Assembly (NCBI RefSeq): GCF_001648775.1
Contig: NZ_LVEJ01000010.1
Span: 590,691-654,690 of the forward strand
DNA from: Pseudomonas fluorescens
GTDB taxonomy: Bacteria > Pseudomonadota > Gammaproteobacteria > Pseudomonadales > Pseudomonadaceae
Direction: 5' to 3'
DNA length: 64,000 nt
In this document: positions 16,226 through 24,609 of the stretch, piece by piece
Layout of the letters: each line of letters starts with the position of its first letter
Position numbering within the stretch: position 1 is the stretch's first letter
Made by a program: the position numbers and the translations under genes
Notes under the pieces: model-generated
What the model was told of the DNA's origin: nothing
The model's database searches: none
The model's input: the letters and a program-made list of their open reading frames with translations, nothing else

Positions 16226-18214
16226 ATGTCCTTGCCCAAGCATCATCTGGAATTGCTCAGCCCTGCCCGCGATGTCGCCATCGCCCGCGAGGCGATCCTG
16301 CACGGCGCCGACGCCGTGTACATCGGCGGCCCGAGCTTCGGCGCGCGCCACAACGCCTGCAACGAAGTCAGCGAAATCGCCGAACTGGTGGAATTCGCCC
16401 GCAAGTATCACGCGCGCATTTTCACCACCATCAACACCATCCTGCACGACAACGAACTGGAGCCGGCGCGCAAGCTGATCCATCAGTTGTACGACGCCGG
16501 TGTCGACGCGCTGATCGTTCAGGATCTGGGCGTGATGGAGCTGGACATTCCGCCGATCGAGCTGCACGCCTCGACCCAGACCGACATCCGCACCCTTGAG
16601 CGGGCGAAGTTCCTCGATCAGGCCGGTTTCTCGCAGTTGGTCTTGGCCCGAGAGCTGAACCTGCAAGAGATTCGCGCCATCGCCGACGAAACCGACGCCG
16701 CCATCGAGTTCTTTATCCATGGCGCGTTGTGCGTGGCCTTCTCCGGCCAGTGCAACATCTCCCACGCGCAAACCGGGCGCAGCGCCAACCGTGGCGACTG
16801 CTCGCAAGCCTGCCGTTTGCCGTACACCCTGAAAGATGAAAAGGGTGGCGTGATCGCCTACGAAAAACACCTGCTGTCGATGAAAGACAACAACCAGAGC
16901 GCCAACATCCGCGCGCTGGTCGAAGCCGGTGTGCGTTCGTTCAAGATCGAAGGTCGCTACAAGGACATGGGCTATGTGAAGAACATCACCGCCTATTACC
17001 GCCAGCGCCTCGACGACGTGCTCGAAGACCGCCCGGACCTGGCCCGCGCTTCAAGCGGCCGCACCGCGCACTTCTTCCTGCCTGATCCAGAAAAAACCTT
17101 CCACCGTGGCAGCACCGACTACTTCGTCACCGATCGCAAGATCGACATCGGCGCTTTCGACTCGCCGACCTTCACCGGTTTGCCAGTGGGCACCGTCGAG
17201 AAAGTCGGCAAGCGCGACATGCAGGTTGTCACGCAAGAGCCGCTGTCCAACGGCGATGGCCTTAACGTGCTGGTCAAACGCGAAGTGGTCGGTTTCCGCG
17301 CCAACATCGCTGAAGCCAAAGGCGAGTTCGAAGAAGACGGCGAGAAGCGCTATCGCTACCGCGTCGAGCCGAACGAAATGCCCGAAGGCCTGTTCAAGCT
17401 GCGCCCGAACCACCCGTTGAATCGCAACCTCGATCACAACTGGCAACAGGCGCTGCAAAAGACCTCGTCCGAGCGTCGCGTGGCCCTCAGCTGGCTCGCA
17501 CGTCTGCGTGAAGAACAGCTGGAAGTCACCGCCACCAGTGAAGAAGGCATCAGCGCCAGCGTCACCCTGCCCGGTCCGTTCGGTGTGGCCAACAAGCCTG
17601 AACAGGCGCTGGAGCAATTGCGCGATCTGCTCGGCCAGCTCGGCACCACGCAGTACCACGCCACCGACATCAAGCTGGATGCGCCAGAGGCGTTCTTCAT
17701 CCCCAACTCGCAGCTCAAAGCCCTGCGCCGTGAAGTGATCGAGAACCTGACCGCCGCCCGTGTCGCTGCGCACCCGCGTGGCGGCCGTAAAGCCGAAACC
17801 AGTCCGCCGCCGGTGTATCCGGATTCGCACCTGACCTTCCTCGCCAACGTCTACAACCAGAAGGCCCGCGACTTCTACCACCGTCACGGCGTGAAGCTGA
17901 TCGACGCAGCGTACGAAGCGCACGAAGAGCCCGGCGAAGTGCCGGTGATGATCACCAAGCACTGCCTGCGCTTCTCCTTCAACCTGTGCCCGAAACAGGC
18001 GAAAGGCGTGACCGGTGTGCGCACCAAGGTTGCACCGATGCAGTTGATCCACGGCGATGAAGTGCTGACGCTGAAGTTCGATTGCAAACCGTGCGAGATG
18101 CACATCATCGGCAAGATGAAAGGCCACATCCTCAACCTGCCGCAACCGGGCAGCGTGGTCGGCCATATCAGCCCCGAAGACCTGATGAAAACCATTCCGC
18201 GCGCACCGCACTGA
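16226..18214 (+). CDS. rlhA: RlhA (YdcP), U32-peptidase-type 23S rRNA 5-hydroxycytidine-2501 synthase
   Basis: 662 residues. In E. coli RlhA hydroxylates C2501 of 23S rRNA, using prephenate-derived chemistry and an Fe-S cluster. The sequence matches E. coli RlhA almost segment by segment: HHLELLSPARDVAIAREAIL, GADAVYIGGPSFGARHNA, FFIHGALCVAFSGQC, NRGDCSQACRLPYTLKDE, VRSFKIEGRYKDM, and C-terminal TKHCLRFSFNLCPKQ with FDCKPCEMH. The four cluster cysteines are in the middle segment. The ATG at 16226 gives the MS-x-x-x-HHLELLSP start of the family; upstream codons add an unrelated extension. Confidence 0.94.
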   Translation: MSLPKHHLELLSPARDVAIAREAILHGADAVYIGGPSFGARHNACNEVSEIAELVEFARKYHARIFTTINTILHDNELEPARKLIHQLYDAGVDALIVQDLGVMELDIPPIELHASTQTDIRTLERAKFLDQAGFSQLVLARELNLQEIRAIADETDAAIEFFIHGALCVAFSGQCNISHAQTGRSANRGDCSQACRLPYTLKDEKGGVIAYEKHLLSMKDNNQSANIRALVEAGVRSFKIEGRYKDMGYVKNITAYYRQRLDDVLEDRPDLARASSGRTAHFFLPDPEKTFHRGSTDYFVTDRKIDIGAFDSPTFTGLPVGTVEKVGKRDMQVVTQEPLSNGDGLNVLVKREVVGFRANIAEAKGEFEEDGEKRYRYRVEPNEMPEGLFKLRPNHPLNRNLDHNWQQALQKTSSERRVALSWLARLREEQLEVTATSEEGISASVTLPGPFGVANKPEQALEQLRDLLGQLGTTQYHATDIKLDAPEAFFIPNSQLKALRREVIENLTAARVAAHPRGGRKAETSPPPVYPDSHLTFLANVYNQKARDFYHRHGVKLIDAAYEAHEEPGEVPVMITKHCLRFSFNLCPKQAKGVTGVRTKVAPMQLIHGDEVLTLKFDCKPCEMHIIGKMKGHILNLPQPGSVVGHISPEDLMKTIPRAPH

Positions 18215-18284
18215 GTGGTTGGCGAGTACGGTGCTTCGGCGCCGTACTCGCCCGCCCTTCTGCGAATACACCAAATCGCAGGCA

Positions 18285-18323
18285 TAAAAAAACGCCAACT
18301 TCTTGCGAAGTTGGCGTTTTTTT
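18285..18323. terminator. Bidirectional terminator between rlhA and tRNA-Gln
   Basis: The stem ACGCCAACTTC/GAAGTTGGCGT is flanked by seven As and seven Ts, ending both rlhA (plus) and tRNA-Gln (minus). Confidence 0.92.
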
Positions 18324-18329
18324 CGAATA

Positions 18330-18404
18330 TGGCAGGGGCGGCTGGATTCGAACCAACGCATGGCAGGATCAAAACCTGCTGCCTTACCGCTTGGCGACGC
18401 CCCT
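18330..18404 (-). tRNA. tRNA-Gln (UUG)
   Basis: 75 nt including CCA on the minus strand. The acceptor AGGGGCG pairs with CGCCCCT. The anticodon loop has TTG (GTTTTGATC), and the D-arm and GGTTCGAATCC T-arm are complete. Confidence 0.95.
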
Positions 18405-18723
18405 ACTGCTCTGTACAGCTACTTCGTTAGGTTCGCTGTGAGAACGGGGCGCAATTTACCAAGGTTTTTTGGCTTTGGGAAGCGCGAAGTGAAATATTTT
18501 TTGTTTTAAAACAGCTACTTATTATTTTGGCCTGAATCAGGCCCATGCCGAGTCGGTTTCGCCGCCGTGTATCACACTGTGTACGAACCCCGCCGCGACA
18601 CATCGACTTTCAACAAAGCCGTTTTACGACACAGGCCAGATACGTCCCTACGCTCTAATGCACTCAAGGTTTCAGGTGTTCATTCAGAACCCTTGGCCAA
18701 AGGCTCGCAAAGGAGACGTCACC
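18405..18723. other. Non-coding spacer upstream of tRNA-Gln and the exported hydrolase
   Basis: About 320 bp, AT-rich around 18480-18530, divergent between tRNA-Gln and the hydrolase. A short palindrome, GGCCTGA-AT-CAGGCC, lies near 18529. Open frames here are short and the 18658 extension of the hydrolase has no signal logic. No RNA gene was recognised. Confidence 0.35.
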
Positions 18724-19752
18724 ATGAAAAAGGCACTGCACACCCGCAACACCGCGTTCGGTTTGTCGATTCTGGCTTTGTCGTTGTTCGGCGCTTTTGG
18801 CAGCGCTCAGGCGCAAACCGCTGAACCTTCCGCCGTCAGTTATTCCGCGCCCTCGCCTTTCGGCCCGCTCAAGCATGTTAAGGCCGGCGTGCTCGACGTA
18901 GCCTACGCCGAAACCGGCCCTGCGAATGGCCCGGTGGTGATCTTGCTGCACGGCTGGCCCTACGACATTCACAGCTACGACGAAGTCGCGCCGTTGCTTG
19001 CGGCAAAGGGTTATCGGGTGTTGATGCCTTATGCGCGGGGTTATGGCGATACGCAGTTCCTCTCCAAAGACACCCTGCGCAACGGTCAACCGGCGGCGCT
19101 GGCCAGTGACGTCATCGACTTCATGGATGCGTTGAAGATCAAGCAAGCGGTGCTCGGCGGTTATGACTGGGGCGCGCGTTCGGCGGATATCGTTTCGGCG
19201 CTGTGGCCAGAACGAGTGAAGGCGCTGGTCTCGGTCAGCGGTTACCTGATCGGCAATCAGGCTGCCGGGCAGAACCCGCTGCCGCCCAAGGCGGAATTGC
19301 AGTGGTGGTATCAGTTCTACTTCGCGACCGACCGTGGTCGTGCCGGCTATGCGAAGAACACCCACGACTTCGCCAAGCTGATATGGCAAACCGCTTCGCC
19401 GCAATGGAAGTTTGATGACGCCACGTTCGACCGCAGTGCCAAGGCGCTGGAGAACCCGGATCACGTCGACATCACCGTGTTCAATTATCGCTGGCGTCTG
19501 GGTCTGGTACAGGGTGAGGACAAATATGCGGCGCTGGAGCAGAAGCTCGCCACCGCCCCGTCGATCAGCGTGCCGACCATTACCCTTGAAGGCGACGCCA
19601 ACGGTGCGCCGCACCCGGCGCCGGAGGATTATGCCAAGCGCTTTACTGGCAAGTATCAGTTTCGTTTGATCAATGGCGGGATTGGCCACAACTTGCCGCA
19701 GGAAGATCCGCAGGCGTTTGCCAAGGCTGTGATTGATGCGGATCACCTGTAG
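18724..19752 (+). CDS. Exported alpha/beta hydrolase, epoxide hydrolase-like
   Basis: 342 residues. The ATG at 18724 follows GGAGACGTCACC. A Sec signal is cleaved near AQA/QT (residues 1-31). The core shows the oxyanion motif HGWP (76-79), an aspartate nucleophile in GGYDWGARSA (Asp148, where esterases would have Ser) and a C-terminal GIGHNLPQE with His322. Together these point to an epoxide hydrolase or dehalogenase-type ester mechanism in the periplasm. Substrate unknown. Confidence 0.85.
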   Translation: MKKALHTRNTAFGLSILALSLFGAFGSAQAQTAEPSAVSYSAPSPFGPLKHVKAGVLDVAYAETGPANGPVVILLHGWPYDIHSYDEVAPLLAAKGYRVLMPYARGYGDTQFLSKDTLRNGQPAALASDVIDFMDALKIKQAVLGGYDWGARSADIVSALWPERVKALVSVSGYLIGNQAAGQNPLPPKAELQWWYQFYFATDRGRAGYAKNTHDFAKLIWQTASPQWKFDDATFDRSAKALENPDHVDITVFNYRWRLGLVQGEDKYAALEQKLATAPSISVPTITLEGDANGAPHPAPEDYAKRFTGKYQFRLINGGIGHNLPQEDPQAFAKAVIDADHL

Positions 19753-19755
19753 AAA

Positions 19756-19792
19756 CAAAAAAGCAGTCAGCCCGCAAAGGCTGACTGCTTGA
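19756..19792 (-). terminator. Rho-independent terminator of the DUF6124 gene
   Basis: The stem AAGCAGTCAGCC/GGCTGACTGCTT has a six-base loop. The A-run on its left is the T-tract for minus-strand transcripts. It may also slow plus-strand transcription from the hydrolase. Confidence 0.85.
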
Positions 19793-19806
19793 TCATCAAC
19801 GTGTGA

Positions 19807-20163
19807 TTACTCGGTTGGCACAACCAGATCCAACGCCTTGTTCACCGCCAACTCCCCCAACATGACCACTTGCGCAATACCCAGCAGCGTATGGCGGTTT
19901 GATCCCTCCAGCACCCCGGCAAAATTGCCGAGCATGACCGTGGCAGACGCGAGGGAACCACTGGCATTGCTCAGCAAGGACTCGGCGTCGGATTGCGGGT
20001 TAACCATGAACATCGTACTGGGCGTGTAGGGTGTGGCCATGATCGCGGCAGGCAACAGGTAATGGTCGAGCGCACGCTCTGCCGCTTCGTGAAGCTTTCT
20101 TGAATTGGGCGATGCGTACGGGGACACCAGGTCTGTGACCGGTGGTTCGGGTGGTTGGGACAT
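19807..20163 (-). CDS. DUF6124-family protein
   Basis: 118 residues from the ATG at 20163, with GGAG nine bases upstream; the longer frame to 20271 is not supported. The pattern of this Pseudomonas family is visible: a Pro-rich start (SQPPEPPVTDLVSP), NSRKLHEAAERALDHYL, then a C-terminal helical part TVMLGNFAGVLEGSNRHTLL with IAQVVMLGELAVNKAL. It is a paralogue of the gene upstream of it. Function unknown. Confidence 0.85.
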   Translation of the reverse strand: MSQPPEPPVTDLVSPYASPNSRKLHEAAERALDHYLLPAAIMATPYTPSTMFMVNPQSDAESLLSNASGSLASATVMLGNFAGVLEGSNRHTLLGIAQVVMLGELAVNKALDLVVPTE

Positions 20164-20282
20164 CAGCTGAAACTCCAGACAAAAACCGTTTGCGGTTCTT
20201 TGATAGAAGGCGTGAAGCGTCGCGATCGCGGACGCTTGCGTGCAAATGAGGGCGCGCGCGCCCTCACCCATCTACACCGCGA

Positions 20283-20648
20283 CTAGTGCGGCAAGCGCTG
20301 GTTATCCAGGACTCGACCGACCACCAGCTCGCTGAGCATGATCACCTGTTGCAGGATCAGCATCTTTTTGCGCTGTGAAGGGTCAATCGAATCGGCGAGA
20401 TCTCGGGCCATGTCACTGGCCGAGGACAGGGTTTCGGTCGCTTCGACGAGCAACGTTTCGTTATCCACTGTGGGGTCGATGAGGTAGATCTTGCCGGTCT
20501 TGCGGGTGGGTATTGAAGTCTTCTGCGCGGAAGGATTGAGGTAGAAATTGATCGCGCGTTCGGTGGCCTCTTTGATGTTTCGAGGTTCGAGTGCGGCGTC
20601 GTAGGGGATTGGATCGGCTTCTGGCGGGTTTGGCGTAATTTTGAACAT
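20283..20648 (-). CDS. DUF6124-family protein, second copy
   Basis: 121 residues from the ATG at 20648. Same organisation as its neighbour: MFKITPNPPEADPIPYD, NIKEATERAINFYL, and LILQQVIMLSELVVGRVLD at the end. The two copies are tandem on the minus strand, separated by 119 bp, and clearly diverged. The ribosome-binding region (GCGAGTG) lies in a sequence complementary to an element 75 bp upstream in the leader, which suggests control of translation. Confidence 0.85.
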   Translation of the reverse strand: MFKITPNPPEADPIPYDAALEPRNIKEATERAINFYLNPSAQKTSIPTRKTGKIYLIDPTVDNETLLVEATETLSSASDMARDLADSIDPSQRKKMLILQQVIMLSELVVGRVLDNQRLPH

Positions 20649-20652
20649 AGAT

Positions 20653-20945
20653 GACACTCGCTTAGCAAAAAATAAGGAGCCATCACTCACGCTACCAAAC
20701 GAGGTGGTGACCATTGCGCAGGTTGGTAGACCGGTCTAAGCGAGTAAACCCCGGCGCTCCCGAAGGAGCCCCACGCATGGCCACCATATAAAAACGAGCC
20801 CCGAAAAGAGGCTGCATATAGCGGCGCATAACGCTTAGAAGACGGGCTACCAAACCCGATCACTGTTTTGCAGTGACAGAGAAACGATACAGCCCGCCTC
20901 AAGGCGCGTAAGCCGGCGGATTCTGGCGTACGCGTAGGCAACGGC
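20653..20945 (-). promoter_or_regulatory. Candidate structured 5' leader of the DUF6124 gene
   Basis: Reading the minus strand, CTAAGCGAGT beside the start codon can pair with ACTCGCTTAG about 75 bases earlier. Between them, TTGGTAG and CTACCAA form a second inverted pair. Further up are hairpins GCTCC-CGAA... type (plus 20755-20768, GCTCCCGAAGGAGC), AGCC/GGCT and CACTG-TTTTG-CAGTG. GCTACCAAAC occurs twice (20691, 20846). These nested pairings suggest a folded RNA that could hide the ribosome-binding site. Not matched to a named RNA family. Confidence 0.45.
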
Positions 20946-21017
20946 GCAAGGTGTTGTAGCCGTTATGGCGTAACAGTGCGTGTAAGTTAAACGTGTGTCG
21001 GTGATGGTGTTTAAGAG

Positions 21018-21245
21018 CCCCTCACCCTAGCCCTCTCCCAGAGGTAGAGGGGACCGACCGTGGTGTTTGGGGGAGGTACGCCGACGTGGGATACCGTGGT
21101 GAACTCTAGTGAGGAAGCGGTTGGTGCCGCCGACAAAGCCCCTCACCCTAGCCCTCTCCCTAGCCCTCTCCCAGAGGGAGAGGGAACTGACCGGGGTGTT
21201 TGGGCGAGGTTCGCCGACGTGGGATTTCGAGGTGAATTCAGGTGG
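21018..21245 (+). repeat. Two diverged copies of the 110-bp intergenic repeat
   Basis: Copies begin with CCCCTCACCCTAGCCCTCTC at 21018 and 21139. Each carries the palindromic CCTCTCCCAGAGG(G) stem, then GACCG-GGTGTTTGGG and CGCCGACGTGGGAT, the same order as in the seven-copy array at 63.06 kb. The second copy has a short internal duplication of TAGCCCTCTCCC. They fill part of the 610-bp gene-free stretch; the rest is the DUF6124 leader. Confidence 0.85.
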
Positions 21246-21258
21246 GTGACGGCTTGGG

Positions 21259-22284
21259 TTATTTGACCAGTCGTTTTTCTTTGGAAGGTCTGTAGCCGAA
21301 ATACGAGCTGTAGCATTTGCTGAAATGGCTTGGGGAAACGAAGCCGCACGCTACGAGCACTTCCACTTGTGACAGCTCGGTGTGTTGCAGCAAACGCCTT
21401 GCTTCGGTGATGCGCAGTTCGAGGTAATAACGCTGCGGCGTGGTGCCCAGTTGTTCTTTGAACAAGCGCTCGAGTTGCCGGCGGGAGCGGCCGGCGTACA
21501 CCGCCAGTTGCTCCAGCTCCAGCGGCTCTTCCAGATTGGCGTCCATCAGTTTCACCACTTCACGCAACGGCGCACTGACGCAGAGGTTTTCATCGGGTTT
21601 GATCCGGCGGTAGCGCGACTCCTCAAAAGCCAGAATGTCTTCGATACCTTCGACCAACGCCTTGCCGTGCAGGCTTTTGATCCAGTCGAGTGCCATGTGA
21701 AAAGCGCCGGACGGACTCGAAGCCGTCAGCCGGTCGCGATCAATCACGTAAGGCTCACTGCTGACGTGGGTGGTTTTAGCGATTTCGGTCAGCGCGGGGC
21801 GATGTTCCGGGTGGATCGCGCAGCGATAACCATCCAGCAAACCGGCCCGGCCAAGAAACCACGAGCCATTCCATAACCCGGCGAGCGAGATGCCGCGCTC
21901 CGCTGCAACCTGAAGCAAATGAATAAACTCGTCACTCGCGCGCAATTCGGTGCGATACCCGCCACACACCACCAGCAGATCCAGCTGCTGAAGCGCGACC
22001 GAATCCAGACGTGCATCGGGGCGGATGACCAGGCCCAGGTCACTGATGACTTCAGCTTCGCCGAGGCCGAACGTGCGCGAAGCAAACAGCCCCGGGCGCA
22101 GCAGGTTGCTGGTGATGATGGTGTCCAGCGCCTGGGTAAAGGCCGGCAGCGAGAAGTGTTCGAGCAGCAAAAAACCGGTGCGGGTCACGCGGGCGTTATC
22201 AGCGCTTTGCTCATTCAGATAGCGGAGGTTTTTCCCCTTCATGCCCCCGCTGAATTGGCGTCGTTCGATCAAGGTCTGGTCCAT
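21259..22284 (-). CDS. GlxA-type regulator: DJ-1/PfpI domain plus AraC DNA-binding domain
   Basis: 341 residues. The N-terminal half (about 30-215) is a DJ-1/PfpI-like ligand domain (TGFLLLEHFSLPAFTQALD, LDLLVVCGGYRT, GLWNGSWFLGRAGLLDG). The C-terminal half has the AraC double HTH (LEQLAVYAGRSRRQLERLF, QVEVLVACGFVSPSHFSKCY, FGYRPSKEKR). It is on the same strand as, and 50 bp past, the exported agmatine-deiminase gene, so it probably regulates polyamine or amidine catabolism. An internal ATG at 22242 with GGGGG before it is an alternative start. Confidence 0.88.
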   Translation of the reverse strand: MDQTLIERRQFSGGMKGKNLRYLNEQSADNARVTRTGFLLLEHFSLPAFTQALDTIITSNLLRPGLFASRTFGLGEAEVISDLGLVIRPDARLDSVALQQLDLLVVCGGYRTELRASDEFIHLLQVAAERGISLAGLWNGSWFLGRAGLLDGYRCAIHPEHRPALTEIAKTTHVSSEPYVIDRDRLTASSPSGAFHMALDWIKSLHGKALVEGIEDILAFEESRYRRIKPDENLCVSAPLREVVKLMDANLEEPLELEQLAVYAGRSRRQLERLFKEQLGTTPQRYYLELRITEARRLLQHTELSQVEVLVACGFVSPSHFSKCYSSYFGYRPSKEKRLVK

Positions 22285-22334
22285 CGGTCATGTTGTTATG
22301 CGCCGATATTTGGCTTGATCCGCCAAAGAGTCAA

Positions 22335-23456
22335 TCACGCCTGTGGTTGATGGCTGGTCACGCAGTGAATTCCGCCGCCACCGGCGGCGATGGCATCGAT
22401 GTCGAGCTGGACGATTTCGCGATCCGGATACAGCTGCGACAGCAGGTCGAACGCTTTTTTGTCCGCGGCTTTGTCGCCAAATTCCGGAGCGATGATCGCG
22501 CCGTTGATCACGAAGTAGTTGATGTAACCGGCGGCGAAGTCCGGGTTGTTTTTGTTGAACTTGCTTTTGCGCGGATTGAGCGGCGGCGACATCGTGTGGA
22601 CCTGGAGTTTGCGACCATCAGCATCGGTGGCGTTCTTGAGGATTTCCAGGTGCGCCAGGGTGACCTTGTGATCGTAGGATTCAGGGTCGGTGTCGAGGTT
22701 GGCAATCACCACACCGGGCTTGATAAATCGTGCGTAGAAATCAACGTGGGCGTCGGTGATGTCCTTGCCCTTGATCCCCGGCAGCCAGATGATTTTGCGC
22801 AGACCCAGACGCTCCTTCAGTTCAGCTTCGACATCAGCTTTGCTCCAGTCGCGATTGCGGTTGCTGTTGATCCAGCTGCTCTCGGTCATGATTCCGGTGC
22901 CGTGGCCATCGACCTCGATGCCGCCGCCCTCGCCCACCAGATCGGTGCGGATGTAGGTGGCTTGTGCGTCGTCGGCGACCAGTGCGGCGATCTTCGAGTC
23001 TTTGCTGTGCTGCTGTTTGCCGCCCCAACCGTTGAAGTTGAAGTCCACCGCGCCCAAACCACCCTTATCGTCGATAACGAAATTGGCGCCGATGTCACGC
23101 ATCCAGATGTCGTCGAGCGCTGCGGTGACGTAAGTGATGTTGTGTGTGCCGCAGAATTCCTCGGCGATGCTGCGCTCATTTTTGCGGCAGAACACCGTCA
23201 CTGGCTCAAACCGCGCGATGGCGCGGGCGACGCGGCCGAGGGCTTCCTGAACGTCTTCGGTGAAGTCTTCCCAGATCGCGTCTTGCGCGCCGAAAGCGAT
23301 GTAGGCGCGCTCATGCTTATCGCCTTCGTCAGGCATGAACCAGCGTCCTTGCGCAGCGGCGAACACTGTGCCCGGCGACAGGCCAAGGCCCATAAATGCC
23401 GCGCCGACACCGGCGGCGACCGTGACTTGTTTGATGAACTCGCGACGAGTCGACAT
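22335..23456 (-). CDS. Tat-exported agmatine/peptidylarginine deiminase family protein
   Basis: 373 residues from the ATG at 23456 (AGGAAAAGC before it). The twin-arginine signal is STRREFIKQVTVAAGVGAAF. The guanidino-modifying fold follows, with DDIWMRDIGANFVIDDKG, NFNGWGGKQ, GEGGGIEVDGHGTGIMTESS and the catalytic GGGGIHCVTSHQ (Cys365) at the end. It is a distant paralogue of the cytosolic AguA encoded two genes upstream, so the cluster has one deiminase inside and one outside the cytoplasm. It would convert periplasmic agmatine or a related guanidine to the carbamoyl compound and ammonia (inference). Confidence 0.87.
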   Translation of the reverse strand: MSTRREFIKQVTVAAGVGAAFMGLGLSPGTVFAAAQGRWFMPDEGDKHERAYIAFGAQDAIWEDFTEDVQEALGRVARAIARFEPVTVFCRKNERSIAEEFCGTHNITYVTAALDDIWMRDIGANFVIDDKGGLGAVDFNFNGWGGKQQHSKDSKIAALVADDAQATYIRTDLVGEGGGIEVDGHGTGIMTESSWINSNRNRDWSKADVEAELKERLGLRKIIWLPGIKGKDITDAHVDFYARFIKPGVVIANLDTDPESYDHKVTLAHLEILKNATDADGRKLQVHTMSPPLNPRKSKFNKNNPDFAAGYINYFVINGAIIAPEFGDKAADKKAFDLLSQLYPDREIVQLDIDAIAAGGGGIHCVTSHQPQA

Positions 23457-23471
23457 GTTGCTTTTCCTGTA

Positions 23472-23500
23472 GAAAAAAGGCCGGCGCAACACGCCGGCCA
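23472..23500 (-). terminator. Rho-independent terminator inside the agmatine cluster
   Basis: The stem GGCCGGCG/CGCCGGCC with a five-base loop is followed on the minus strand by TTTTTT. It lies between the polyamine-binding-protein stop and the exported deiminase, so the latter may be read only by partial read-through or its own promoter. Confidence 0.85.
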
Positions 23501-23504
23501 TGGA

Positions 23505-24608
23505 TCATTGGCCAGTGGCAGTCTTGAATTTGGTCCAGGTGCGCATGCGCGCTCGCATATCAGCCTGGGGAATGTCCTTGCCCGGAATCAATCGAGCATA
23601 GGTCGCCTCGTCGAGGTAGATATCCGGGTTGTCACGCATGCTTGCATCGACGTTCGCCCGCGCCTTGGCGTTGGAGGTCGGGTAACCGGTGAAATTGCTG
23701 ATCGCTGCCATGTTCGCTGGGCGCATGACGAAGTTGATAAACGCGTAGGCGTATTCCGGATGTCTCGCGTCGACCGGAATGGCCATGGTGTCCATCCACA
23801 CCGTGGTGCCTTCGCGGGGCACGCGATACTGAAACTTCGTGTGCTTACCGGCACTGTCCGAAGTGCGCTGAGCCTGGGTCATGTCACCGCTGTAACCCAG
23901 TGAAAGGCACAGGTTGCCGTTAACCAGATCGGTGACCGGTTGCGACTGGAACTTGCGGATGTACGGCCGCAGCTTCATCAGCAATTCGCTGGCCGCTGCC
24001 AGATCCTCGGCTTTGCCGCTGCGCGGATCGCGACCGAGGTAATTGAGCACCACGGCCAGCGCTTCATCCGGCGAGTCGATCATCGAGATTCCGCAATCGG
24101 CAAACTTCGCCGCCAGCTCCGGTTTGAACAGCATGTCGAGGCTGTTGACCGGCGCGTCGGCCATGCGTTTTTTGATCTGCTCCTCGTTGTAGGTCAGGCC
24201 GATGGTGCCCCAGGTGTAGGGCACGGTGGCTTTGCTGGAGTGTTCGTAATGGCCGCGCAGTTTCTGCAAACCGGGTTCGATGTCGGCCAGTTCCGTCAGC
24301 TTCGTTTGATCCAGCGGCATCAGGCTGCCGGCGCGCATCAAGCGTTCGGCGACGGTGTCGCCGGGGAAGATCAGGTCGTAGCCGCTGCCGCCGGAGAGCA
24401 TTTTGGCTTCGAGGGTTTCGCTGCCGTCCATGACGTCATAAATCACCTTGATCCCGGTTTCGGCAGTGAAACGGCTCAGCGTGTCTTCGGCAAAATAATC
24501 CGCCCAGTTGTACAGCCGCAGGGTTTTGTCTTCGGCGTGCAGCGACGGCATCAAGCAGATCAGCGCCAGGCCGATCGCGCCGCGTAAGCGTTTGTGGTGG
24601 ATAGCCAT
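23505..24608 (-). CDS. Polyamine ABC transporter substrate-binding protein (PotF/SpuD-like)
   Basis: 367 residues. The ATG at 24608 follows the aguB stop by two bases, with AAGGGG upstream. A signal peptide is cleaved near LHA/ED. The PotD/PotF pattern is LRLYNWADYFAEDTLSRF, KVIYDVMDGSETLEAKML, YDLIFPGD and VPYTWGTIGLTYN. It would capture agmatine, putrescine or a similar cation in the periplasm. No permease or ATPase genes are next to it, so it must borrow them from elsewhere. Confidence 0.92.
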   Translation of the reverse strand: MAIHHKRLRGAIGLALICLMPSLHAEDKTLRLYNWADYFAEDTLSRFTAETGIKVIYDVMDGSETLEAKMLSGGSGYDLIFPGDTVAERLMRAGSLMPLDQTKLTELADIEPGLQKLRGHYEHSSKATVPYTWGTIGLTYNEEQIKKRMADAPVNSLDMLFKPELAAKFADCGISMIDSPDEALAVVLNYLGRDPRSGKAEDLAAASELLMKLRPYIRKFQSQPVTDLVNGNLCLSLGYSGDMTQAQRTSDSAGKHTKFQYRVPREGTTVWMDTMAIPVDARHPEYAYAFINFVMRPANMAAISNFTGYPTSNAKARANVDASMRDNPDIYLDEATYARLIPGKDIPQADMRARMRTWTKFKTATGQ

Positions 24609-24609
24609 G

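Noticed and set aside
20687..20941. 84-codon frame in the DUF6124 leader
   Set aside because: Overlaps the hairpins and inverted repeats; no site or recognised domain, better explained as leader RNA.
22290..23903. 537-codon plus-strand frame across the agmatine cluster
   Set aside because: Antisense to two well-supported genes and no domain can be read in it.
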